Source: CAZCWX01 sp964502465 (GTDB lineage: Bacteria > Desulfobacterota > Binatia > Bin18). Taken from it: a stretch of DNA of 7,711 nucleotides. Positions 1 through 5,223 of this stretch are shown in pieces. The position numbers and the translations under genes were made by a program. The notes under the pieces were generated by a model. The model had not been told where the DNA came from, ran no database searches, and worked only from the letters and a program-made list of their open reading frames with translations. Where the stretch lies: the NCBI GenBank assembly GCA_964502465.1, contig CAZCWX010000418.1:1-7711 (forward strand). The letters are read 5' to 3'. Every line of letters begins with the position of its first letter. The stretch's first letter is position 1.

Positions 1-427
1 GGGCCGCAGAATCCTTCTTCTGAAGAAACGGGCATCAAGGGAAGTGGCGCCGCAGGCCGCAATCTCCGGCGAAGGATCGTAGCCCGTGCCCGCTTGGATA
101 CCCGTTTGTCTCTACCCTCGACGAAGCTTTCGAGGAGGGCCCTTTCGCGTGTGTTCTTTCGCGGCTCTAGCTTCTTGCGTCCTGTTGGGGGTCTGCTCCC
201 TGGTAGTAGTCGTAACAGCGGCCCACCGTCGGGCCGAGTAGACATGAACATCAGCACAGCGGGCGCGAGCGACGCCGCGCCGTGGGAAACAGACCACGAA
301 TGCCAACCATCTCCAACGTTCCAGTCGCCGAATGACTCTGTTGACCAATGTGGGACGTTGGCCCATGCGGGTCTCCCTCTTCCACCACGTGAGAAAACTA
401 CTCTTGCGACTCAGGCTGGCCCTGCGG
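1..427. other. Left-end region without a confident gene
   Basis: No reading frame here could be tied to a known family. The plus strand is open from the window edge to 486, but the frame is rich in Ser, Arg and Pro and runs antisense into the end of the EAL gene. On the minus strand a frame is open from about 414 to the window edge; its part after an ATG at 251 ends in a basic, helix-like stretch with motifs such as ERALLESF. A second minus frame is open from 594 to 112. Several frames open together in GC-rich DNA is weak evidence for any of them. A partial or decayed minus-strand gene downstream of the EAL gene is possible. No terminator (stem plus T-run) is visible after the EAL stop at 428. 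Confidence 0.4.
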
Positions 428-634
428 TTACACTGCTGCCTCCACCTTTGGCACGGCGGCATATCCTCCGAACATTCTTTCACTGAGCAGTTTTCCCACG
501 GCCCGTAGGTGCAGCGGCTTGGAGAAGAAGAACCCCTGTAGGTAGTCACATCCGAGCTCGGCGGCCAGAGCGGCTTGCCGCGGAGTTTCCACACCCTCGG
601 CCACGGTATCCATGTTGAGGCTGCGCGACAGCAA
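428..634 (-). pseudogene. Out-of-frame C-terminal end of the EAL domain
   Basis: This stretch encodes the missing end of the PAS-GGDEF-EAL protein in a different frame. It contains AEGVET, then GCDYLQGFFFSKPL, two of the most conserved C-terminal blocks of EAL phosphodiesterases, which carry the last catalytic Glu and Gln. It ends at a TAA at 428-430. The nominal TTG at 634 has no ribosome binding site and lies inside the upstream gene, so this is the displaced tail of that gene and not a separate one. Restoring two bases (one GC unit) in the GCGC tract at about 623-626 joins the frames as ...VAVARSLNMD..., which fits the family well and gives a protein of about 571 residues. A true mutation and a sequencing or assembly error cannot be told apart here. 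Confidence 0.85.
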
Positions 635-2141
635 CCATGGCTCTGACGACCTCGATACTATTGGAACCGGGCTGCAGTTCGGAGATGAATGCCTTGTCGA
701 TTTTGATGGCGTCGGCCGGAAGCTTGCAGAGATAGCTGAAGGAAGAATACCCGACTCCGAAGTCGTCGATGTGGAGGCGCAGGCCGCGCGATTTCAGCTC
801 CATGAGTTTCGCGCCGATTTGTTCGGGGTTCTCCAGATAGAGGTTTTCCGTCAGTTCCAGAATCAGCTGCCCCGGGTCAGCGCCGCTCTCAAAGAGCGTT
901 TGCTGGATAAAACCGGAGAAGTCCGCCTGGCGCAGGTGTTTGCTTGAGATATTCACGCTCGTCGTCAGCGACCGCCTGTGCGGAAAGCTTTGGCGCCAAG
1001 TGCGGATTTGGTGGCAGACCTGACGAAGAACCCAGCGTTCTATCTCGATGATCTGCCCGGACTCCTCGGCGACTTTGATGAATTCACTGGGAACGATCTC
1101 CCGCCCGTCTTTCCGCCAGCGGATCAGCGCTTCAAAGCCCACCAGGTGATGAGTCGCGGCCGACAGAATCGGCTGATAGCTGACTCGAAACTCGTTGCGC
1201 CGAAAGGCACCCCTGAGATCGTCCTTTACGTGCTTCAGCTTGACCACACTGGCATGCATCTCCTGGTCGAAGAGGGCGTAGCAGGTTTTGCCTTTCGCCT
1301 TGGCGCGGTACATGGCGGTGTCGGCATTGCGGATCAGGGTGTCGGGAGAATCCTGGCCTCCGGAGCTGAGCACAATGCCCATGCTGGCGCTGACAAACAC
1401 TTCGTTCCCCGCCACGTTCACGGGCCGCGTGAGAGCTTCCTGGATGCGCTCGGCGATGGCGATAGCGTCGGTTGCATCGGTAATCTTTTCCAACAGGATC
1501 ACAAATTCATCGCCGCCCAGCCGCGCCACGGAGTCTCCGGCGCGCAGGCAGACTTCCAGGCGCCTGCTGGTGGTCCTGAGGAGTTCATCGCCCGCGATAT
1601 GGCCCATGCTGTCATTAATCACCTTGAAATTATCGAGATCCAGAAAGATGATGGCGAACAGGTGGTCGGGGCTGCGCCGGGCCCGGTGCAAAGCGCCACG
1701 CAGCCGGTCGGCGAAGAGGTTGCGGTTGGGCAGGCCTGTGAGTGAATCGTAGAGAGCCAGCACTGCTAGCCTGTCTTCGGCCAGCTTTTGAGCAGTAATA
1801 TCGGTCTGGGAAACAACACCTCCCATTCCGTCCCGGCCGAGGGGCGTGCAGACGAGATGGAGCCAGCGTTTGCCAGCTGGAGACTCCTGGCAGTAGTCCA
1901 TGGAGAACTCGGTCTGCTCCCCGAGCAAGACGGCTTGAACTCCCTCGCGGAGATGCCGCACCTTGGCGTCGCTCAGACCGGAAGCCTGAGGGCGGAAGGA
2001 GAGGTAATTAACGCCAGGGGAGAGACCACCCAACCCATCCCAGCTCTCGTTGGCCGCGATGACCCTGCCTTCGGGGTCGAGAACGGCAATCTCAGCAGGT
2101 AAAGCGTTAACCACGGATTGGTTGAGCCGATACTGTTTCAT
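546..2141 (-). CDS. PAS-GGDEF-EAL cyclic-di-GMP signalling protein, frameshifted in EAL
   Basis: A cytoplasmic cyclic-di-GMP enzyme of 531 residues as read. Residues about 8-118 form a PAS-like sensor; no transmembrane segment is seen. The GGDEF (diguanylate cyclase) domain spans about 122-292: it opens with DSLTGLPNR, has the metal and substrate block LDLDNFK (168-173), N176 and D185, and an intact GGDEF signature at 209-213. An RxxD inhibitory site (R200-D203) lies exactly five residues upstream of the signature. The EAL domain begins near 303 with EAL at 337-339, VNIS at 396-399, LELTEN at 428-433, DDFG at 459-462 and IKIDK at 479-483. After A506 the frame is wrong and the last 25 residues are unrelated to the family; the true end is at 428-634. 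Cyclase activity should survive, while phosphodiesterase activity is probably lost unless the frameshift is an error. The ATG at 2141 is preceded by GGGAGG at a 6-base spacing. It follows the HipA-like gene by 83 bp. Confidence 0.92.
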   Translation of the reverse strand: MKQYRLNQSVVNALPAEIAVLDPEGRVIAANESWDGLGGLSPGVNYLSFRPQASGLSDAKVRHLREGVQAVLLGEQTEFSMDYCQESPAGKRWLHLVCTPLGRDGMGGVVSQTDITAQKLAEDRLAVLALYDSLTGLPNRNLFADRLRGALHRARRSPDHLFAIIFLDLDNFKVINDSMGHIAGDELLRTTSRRLEVCLRAGDSVARLGGDEFVILLEKITDATDAIAIAERIQEALTRPVNVAGNEVFVSASMGIVLSSGGQDSPDTLIRNADTAMYRAKAKGKTCYALFDQEMHASVVKLKHVKDDLRGAFRRNEFRVSYQPILSAATHHLVGFEALIRWRKDGREIVPSEFIKVAEESGQIIEIERWVLRQVCHQIRTWRQSFPHRRSLTTSVNISSKHLRQADFSGFIQQTLFESGADPGQLILELTENLYLENPEQIGAKLMELKSRGLRLHIDDFGVGYSSFSYLCKLPADAIKIDKAFISELQPGSNSIEVVRAMVAVAQPQHGYRGRGCGNSAASRSGRRARM

Positions 2142-2155
2142 GTCCCCCCTCCCTG
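2142..2155 (-). promoter_or_regulatory. Strong purine-rich ribosome binding site
   Basis: On the minus strand the bases just before the ATG at 2141 read GGGAGGGGGGAC, a Shine-Dalgarno core with 6-base spacing. This fixes the start of the PAS-GGDEF-EAL gene and suggests efficient translation of the second gene in the unit. Confidence 0.75.
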
Positions 2156-2173
2156 ACTCTGTTGGCCCGCGCT

Positions 2174-2192
2174 TTTGCTATCGCCCAGCAAA
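2174..2192 (-). other. Small inverted repeat between the kinase and GGDEF-EAL genes
   Basis: A perfect 6-bp inverted repeat (TTTGCT / AGCAAA) with a 7-base loop lies in the 83-bp gap between the two minus-strand genes. The stem is short and AT-rich and no T-run follows, so it does not look like an intrinsic terminator. It is compatible with read-through from the kinase gene. It could also be chance. Confidence 0.3.
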
Positions 2193-2224
2193 CGTCAAAG
2201 GAGCAACGCCGACACCTTGCCGAT

Positions 2225-3082
2225 TCAGCCCTGACGTTGCTTCGTAGTCCGGGCATAGGGCTCCTTCTCTGACCCCACAGCCCGTGCCAAGAGCCTTGGC
2301 AGCACGCCGGTTGGCCAGCATGAATGCACGATCGACTCCAGTTGCGAAGCCCGCCGGTGAAGTTGGGTGAGCATCTTCAGGAACTGGCCCAATTCTTCTT
2401 TGCTCTCCCACCACGCCCCAGGTACCGAGGAAGCTGATTCCAGGATGTGCTCCAGCGAGAGAGCAGCGATTCGAGACAAATAAGGTTCAAAGTCTCCCAT
2501 GCCGGCGCACAGCGGCATAGCTTCGTCCTGAAAAAACACCGGCTCCCGCCGGAGGTCGTGGCAAAGCCATTCGCGACATCCAAAGCAAAAACCATGGTCA
2601 ATTTTGATGAACGCATACGGCTTTGCGCCCCTTTGGCCCCGCTTCTTTCTATAAAACACCGCTTGAGCGCTGTCTCCATTGCCGGTCCAAGCATCGAACA
2701 ACCAACAACCCAGAGCGGCATCGATGTTGGAAGTGATCCCGAGCATATTAACCGGCACGTAGTCGAACATGGCCTGCCTGTCCGGATCGACAGGCGTTTG
2801 TGAGCCAAGCTGTAACCCGATCGGCCAGTCCCACGTGTTGCCGCGTCCTTGGTGCTGCAAGTGGTTCTTCCCGATGAACTGCTCGGTTGCTTCCACAATC
2901 TCTGTAACGGCCACAGGAAGACCAATTTCTGCCGCCAGGACGCTGGCAACAAGGTCGTTGATGACCGAGCGCCTCCCTTGAGGATTGCTGATGCTCTTAA
3001 CGACGTAAGAGTGTCCGTCTGATGCGCGGACCAAAATGCTTTGTGAACCGCCTCTCATGGGCCTGATGACGGTGAGTGCCAA
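2225..3082 (-). CDS. HipA-like kinase domain protein
   Basis: A 285-residue protein resembling stand-alone HipA-like kinases (Pfam HipA_2 type), not full-length HipA. The N-terminus has MRGGSQ, then a DG..YVVK block whose K29 would bind ATP, followed by NPQGRR and a NDLVASVLA..IGLPV segment typical of the family. The catalytic region appears as FDAWTGNGD (129-137) and a metal-binding IDHGFCFG (161-168), followed by GDFEPYLSRI (196-205). The loop after NGD reads SAQAVFYR, so the usual DR and the second metal Asn are replaced; I recall a similar loop in Acidobacteria members. No HipB-like DNA-binding partner is present. The start is uncertain: TTG at 3082 keeps the conserved pre-MRGG residues but has no close ribosome binding site; ATG at 3058 would lose them. 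It is first in a probable unit with the PAS-GGDEF-EAL gene. Substrate unknown; a serine/threonine or small-molecule kinase role is inferred. Confidence 0.8.
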   Translation of the reverse strand: MALTVIRPMRGGSQSILVRASDGHSYVVKSISNPQGRRSVINDLVASVLAAEIGLPVAVTEIVEATEQFIGKNHLQHQGRGNTWDWPIGLQLGSQTPVDPDRQAMFDYVPVNMLGITSNIDAALGCWLFDAWTGNGDSAQAVFYRKKRGQRGAKPYAFIKIDHGFCFGCREWLCHDLRREPVFFQDEAMPLCAGMGDFEPYLSRIAALSLEHILESASSVPGAWWESKEELGQFLKMLTQLHRRASQLESIVHSCWPTGVLPRLLARAVGSEKEPYARTTKQRQG

Positions 3083-3192
3083 AATGTGAACAAGAATGTC
3101 AGCCTGCCTCCCTCCCCATCCAGCCAGTGAAGAGGAACTCGCGCATACGAAGCGACTCAGTCTCCGCTTGGAGTCTGCGGAGTTATGCCCTA
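3083..3192 (-). promoter_or_regulatory. Long 5' leader of the kinase unit, with hairpin and purine tract
   Basis: If transcription starts near 3192, the leader is about 110 bases. Close to its 5' end is a hairpin, 6-bp GC-rich stem CTCCGC/GCGGAG with a 9-base loop (3162-3182). Nearer the gene is a strong purine tract, GGGGAGGGAGGCAGG on the minus strand (3103-3117), which looks like a ribosome binding site but lies about 20 bases from the TTG start. A six-codon ATG-to-TGA reading frame (3119 to 3099) overlaps the tract. These could be translational control elements, or the tract could serve a start codon I have not identified. Confidence 0.35.
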
Positions 3193-3198
3193 AAAGTC

Positions 3199-3226
3199 AT
3201 TATGGGTGATTTAAGTGGTCTGTCAA
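3199..3226 (-). promoter_or_regulatory. Sigma70-type promoter for the kinase/GGDEF-EAL unit
   Basis: Read on the minus strand, a perfect TTGACA -35 box (3226-3221) is followed after 16 bases by CATAAT (3204-3199), a five-of-six match to the -10 consensus. It faces the HipA-like kinase and is the best promoter match I found in the window. It lies in an AT-rich patch that contrasts with the surrounding DNA. Predicted start of transcription is near 3192. Confidence 0.65.
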
Positions 3227-3236
3227 TCTAAAACAT

Positions 3237-3252
3237 TATACTTTATAAAAGT
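3237..3252 (+). promoter_or_regulatory. Possible divergent -10 region and small palindrome
   Basis: The plus strand has TATACT at 3237-3242 and TATAAA at 3244-3249, either of which could be a -10 box for the gene at 3368; no good -35 box is found at the right distance. They overlap ACTTT-ATA-AAAGT (3240-3252), a short near-palindrome that could be an operator between two divergent promoters. Confidence 0.25.
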
Positions 3253-3352
3253 TTTATGTCCATTCGGAGGAAAGATGCTTGGGTTTTGAGGCGTAGTTGA
3301 GGGATAGTATCAAATGGTCTGAATCGCACGAGGTCTACTACGCAGCCACTGA

Positions 3353-3358
3353 AGGAGG
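3353..3358 (+). promoter_or_regulatory. Ribosome binding site for the membrane-anchored protein
   Basis: AGGAGG lies nine bases upstream of the ATG at 3368 (within GAAGGAGGGG, 3351-3360). It fixes that start and supports the gene being real. Confidence 0.75.
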
Positions 3359-3367
3359 GGTTCCCAG

Positions 3368-3919
3368 ATGCTCTGGTTCCTGACGTTCGGTACAGCCTGC
3401 CTCTTGGGGTTGGTCACGGTGCTACAGCGCTGGTCGGACGCCTACATCGATCGCATCAAGGCAAAGACAATTCTCGCCGCCGACTGGCAGCCGCTGTTGG
3501 CTGGTGAGATTCACCGGGACAGTCTTGGGAATCGCTTCTACATCCTTGTTCGCGGCTACGGCATCAACGGGTGGAAGATTGAAACGTGGGGAGGCACGCG
3601 AGGGGGGTTCGCCTGCCGAATCGACGACTGCCACCACGTGATGGCGAGAGGCAAGAGCGGCATCACGTCCGTGGGCGAAACGCACTTCACCGAGGACGGC
3701 GCCATTCATCTTGCGGCAGTTCAACAGGCAGCGACTCTGTGGGCCGCGAAGTTGTGGGGTGAAACCCTTGCTTCGGGCAGCCTGTACGAAAGCCGAGTGG
3801 TTGCTAACGCGCAACTGCGGCAGTGGTTCCGTGAGATGTTCCCAGAGCACCGCTGCGACGACTCCTGCTTTTTCTGGAAGGAACAGGGTGAAGTGTCAAC
3901 TGCGCCGTGGAGCTTATGA
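3368..3919 (+). CDS. Membrane-anchored protein of unknown function
   Basis: A 183-residue protein that I do not recognise. Residues about 2-19 form a single hydrophobic segment (WFLTFGTACLLGLVTVLQ), followed by a charged stretch with DRIKAK, so it is probably a single-pass membrane anchor or uncleaved signal. The soluble part (about 35-183) is rich in Trp and aromatic residues and has a mixed strand and helix look. Two cysteine pairs stand out: C83 and C88 followed by His-His (CRIDDCHH), and C163 and C167 (CDDSC). They could form disulfides if the domain is outside the membrane, or bind metal. The start is well supported by AGGAGG at nine bases. It runs divergently from the HipA-like kinase and ends 6 bases before the end of the convergent gene at 3926. 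No partner or pathway can be inferred from the context. Confidence 0.75.
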   Translation: MLWFLTFGTACLLGLVTVLQRWSDAYIDRIKAKTILAADWQPLLAGEIHRDSLGNRFYILVRGYGINGWKIETWGGTRGGFACRIDDCHHVMARGKSGITSVGETHFTEDGAIHLAAVQQAATLWAAKLWGETLASGSLYESRVVANAQLRQWFREMFPEHRCDDSCFFWKEQGEVSTAPWSL

Positions 3920-3925
3920 AGGCTG

Positions 3926-4273
3926 TCAGACAAGCATCTTATTCAGCTGTTTCACTGCGTCTTGCAGCGTCGGTGCGTCCAGAGTGTGACCGTGGTCCAT
4001 AGCAATAGTCATCGAAGCGTCACGAAGTTTGGACTGGTAGTAGGTGTCCAGAGCCAGCGCATCATGCGCTACCGCGGAAAGTTCCTGGCAGATTCCCGCT
4101 ACGACATCGATGTCATCCTTTCTTAGACCGCCCTTGGCTCCTTGAAGATTCTGCCGCGCCACGACGGCTAGAGCCTTGTCCTCGTTGTCGAAGAGCAAGA
4201 TGGCTAACGTAGTGCCGTCGATTTCTTGAAGGCGCTTTCGGTATATGACTTTGCGCAGTGTGAAGGCCGGCAT
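3926..4273 (-). CDS. Small protein of unknown function
   Basis: A protein of 115 residues from the ATG at 4273, ending in TGA at 3926-3928. An in-frame TTG at 4348 would add 25 residues, but no ribosome binding site precedes it, whereas AGGGA lies about nine bases before the ATG. The sequence has no signal peptide or membrane segment and looks cytoplasmic. The first half alternates hydrophobic and charged residues in a strand-like way (TTLAILLFDN, KALAVVARQN); the second half is helical, with VAGICQELSAVAHDALALD and a C-terminal LQDAVKQLNKMLV. I recognise no family. It lies downstream of the 4373-4711 gene on the same strand, probably in one unit, and converges tightly with the plus-strand membrane-anchored gene. 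Confidence 0.6.
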   Translation of the reverse strand: MPAFTLRKVIYRKRLQEIDGTTLAILLFDNEDKALAVVARQNLQGAKGGLRKDDIDVVAGICQELSAVAHDALALDTYYQSKLRDASMTIAMDHGHTLDAPTLQDAVKQLNKMLV

Positions 4274-4372
4274 CCAGCTATATCCCTGTGCTCGTCGGTT
4301 GCCTTGGAGAAATTTTCCTGAAAGCGATCTTAGCAGGTTCCAGCCCAAAATACACGAGGAAAAGTAGGCCCT

Positions 4373-4711
4373 TCACGCCTCGTCGTTCCTAGCGAACACT
4401 GCCGCCATCCGCGACAGCGCCCAAACCGCTGTAGGGGTGCCTGGGTCCGAGCGGACTACACAATATCCAGACATTGCGTTGCCAGTGCTCCCGCCCAGAT
4501 GTACCCACAGAATCGTCTGTTCAAGTGCATCAGTCGAAGATCCCCAGGTGAATTCCGTTTTCACCACGATCGTTCGCCGGGGTTCACCGGCTTTATCCGC
4601 CAAGCCACGATCCAAGAATGACTCATGGCCTGTCCGAAAGTCGTCTTGGGTGACCGGAAAGACATGAGCTGGGTGGGGGCGACCCCCGCCCTGTGTGGCT
4701 AAGTCGCCCAA
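4373..4711 (-). CDS. Small protein of unknown function
   Basis: A 112-residue open frame from TTG at 4711 to TGA at 4373. The start is poorly defined: GGGAGG is only two bases before the TTG, which is too close to be ideal, and no in-frame ATG occurs before the middle of the protein. From about residue 18 the sequence reads like a folded, strand-rich domain: VFPVTQDDF, TIVVKTEFTW, TILWVHLGG, SGYCVVRSD. The final 20 residues look helical (ALSRMAAVFARN). No signal peptide or membrane segment is seen. The family is unknown to me. The next gene on the strand begins about 100 bases downstream (24 if its TTG is used), so they may be co-transcribed. A decayed or N-terminally truncated gene is the main alternative. 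Confidence 0.5.
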   Translation of the reverse strand: MGDLATQGGGRPHPAHVFPVTQDDFRTGHESFLDRGLADKAGEPRRTIVVKTEFTWGSSTDALEQTILWVHLGGSTGNAMSGYCVVRSDPGTPTAVWALSRMAAVFARNDEA

Positions 4712-4727
4712 AACCTCCCTCAGCTTC

Positions 4728-4864
4728 CTAGACCGCTACGAGGGGTGCCTCCCGCCCAGCCTAGGTTCCCTTGCTAGCAACTTTCACCTGCTGCTAGCAC
4801 GATCGCATTAAGCACTCCTAGGCGAGGTGACTCGCTACCCGCTAGTGGCGCTGGTGCGCTAGCA
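4728..4864. repeat. CTAG palindrome cluster with nested hairpins
   Basis: Seven CTAG sites occur at 4728, 4761, 4774, 4794, 4818, 4842 and 4859, within 135 bp. Chance predicts about one per 256 bp, and the rest of the window has roughly one per 500 bp. They sit in palindromes: TTGCTAGCAA (4771-4780), TGCTAGCA (4792-4799) and CCTAGG twice (4760-4765, 4817-4822). GCCTAGG at 4759 can pair with CCTAGGC at 4817, enclosing an 8-bp TGCTAGCA/TGCTAGCA stem. Two further hairpins follow: GCGAG-GTGA-CTCGC (4822-4835), with a GNRA-type loop, and TGGCGC-TGGT-GCGCTA (4846-4861). This may be an operator array, a structured RNA or the folded end of a mobile element; I cannot choose among them. Confidence 0.5.
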
Positions 4865-4866
4865 AG

Positions 4867-5037
4867 CTACAGAGTCGCGGGGTTTGGTCCGATGGAAAAG
4901 AAGGTGAAGTAGACCCATTCATCATACTGATTGCTCGGGTGCTCATAGCGCTGCTGGCTATGGTAAAGAAGTGCAAGGCGGCTGGATGAGTCTGCGGCAG
5001 CGTGCTCTGAAGTCATGGCAACGCCGGGTAGGGGCAT
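4867..5037 (-). CDS. Candidate small protein (56 aa), uncertain
   Basis: A minus-strand frame from ATG 5037 to TAG 4867 encodes 56 residues (a second ATG at 5016 gives 49). The second half is rich in aromatic and polar residues in a protein-like mix (YEHPSNQYDEWVYF, then FFSIGPNPATL). No ribosome binding site is visible upstream of either ATG. It lies antisense to another protein-like stretch at 4846-4989 and partly to the frame at 4986-5192, so at most one strand is likely to be coding. It may be a genuine short protein, the remnant of a longer gene, or chance. Confidence 0.25.
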   Translation of the reverse strand: MPLPGVAMTSEHAAADSSSRLALLYHSQQRYEHPSNQYDEWVYFTFFSIGPNPATL

Positions 5038-5192
5038 TGATGCTCGAGGGCTGGTATTGCATCGTCATTGTTCGGACTGGAAACAGCTACTTGTGCGTTT
5101 GGCGGCAAATACGGAAAGGATACCTGTCCTGCCGCAACAAGGGCGGAGGGTTTGCTCAGCATCCGGCACGATCGGGTTCAAGCGTTCTATAA
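4986..5192 (+). CDS. Candidate small basic protein (68 aa), uncertain
   Basis: From ATG 4986 to TAA 5190-5192 a frame encodes 68 residues, rich in Arg and Lys with aromatic residues (LKSWQRRVG, EGWYCIVIV, YLCVWRQIRKGYLSC). A weak AAGG lies about seven bases before the ATG. Its start overlaps by ATGA with the stop of an upstream 47-codon open stretch (4846-4989) that has a convincing transmembrane-like run (PFIILIARVLIALLAMVKK) but no usable start codon. The coupling-like overlap is interesting, but no family is recognised and the frame ends only 31 bases before the next gene. It may be non-coding leader DNA. Confidence 0.22.
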   Translation: MSLRQRALKSWQRRVGALMLEGWYCIVIVRTGNSYLCVWRQIRKGYLSCRNKGGGFAQHPARSGSSVL

Positions 5193-5193
5193 A
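5188..5193 (+). promoter_or_regulatory. Possible -10 box for the Ig-repeat gene
   Basis: TATAAA at 5188-5193 would place transcription start near 5200, just before the ribosome binding site. No recognisable -35 box lies 16-18 bases upstream, so this is a weak call. Confidence 0.25.
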
Positions 5194-5205
5194 ACGAATT
5201 CTCGC

Positions 5206-5215
5206 GAGGTGAAGG
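5206..5215 (+). promoter_or_regulatory. Ribosome binding site for the Ig-repeat protein
   Basis: GAGGTGAAGG precedes the ATG at 5224 by eight bases. An in-frame GTG at 5215 is a possible alternative start, served by GAGGTG only three bases away; the ATG has the better spacing and directly opens the signal peptide. Confidence 0.65.
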
Positions 5216-5223
5216 TGAATGAC

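Larger units (their letters stand above)
4712..5223. other. Long intergenic region between divergent genes
   Basis: About 510 bases separate the minus-strand small gene from the Ig-repeat protein. The left third (4728-4864) is a dense cluster of CTAG palindromes and hairpins, annotated separately. The middle and right parts have short open stretches on both strands (47 codons plus, 56 codons minus, 68 codons plus), none with a clear ribosome binding site. The final 35 bases hold a possible -10 box and the ribosome binding site of the downstream gene. Confidence 0.6.

Noticed and set aside
15..27. TTCTTC-T-GAAGAA palindrome
   Set aside because: It has a one-base centre, no T-run and no gene boundary to serve; probably chance.
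94..486. Plus-strand 130-residue frame at the left end
   Set aside because: It is Ser/Arg/Pro-rich, has no ribosome binding site and runs antisense into the EAL gene end; it looks like a shadow of GC-rich DNA.
112..594. Minus-strand 160-residue frame with a lipobox-like region (CADVHVYS)
   Set aside because: Most of its first third overlaps the EAL tail in another frame, the second half is low-complexity and basic, and the residues before the Cys do not form a signal peptide.
978..1745. Plus-strand 255-residue open frame
   Set aside because: It lies entirely antisense to the well-supported GGDEF-EAL gene and resembles no protein family; a shadow frame.
2377..2952. Minus-strand 191-residue frame inside the kinase gene
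   Set aside because: Shifted-frame shadow of the HipA-like kinase, with Trp/Ser/Arg-rich composition and no motifs.
3422..3850. Minus-strand 142-residue frame opposite the membrane-anchored gene
   Set aside because: The opposing plus-strand gene has a strong ribosome binding site and a clear hydrophobic anchor; this frame has neither.
4712..5223. Possible tRNA, integron attC site or transposon end
   Set aside because: No tRNA cloverleaf, attC core motifs, transposase gene or target-site duplication could be identified around the hairpins.
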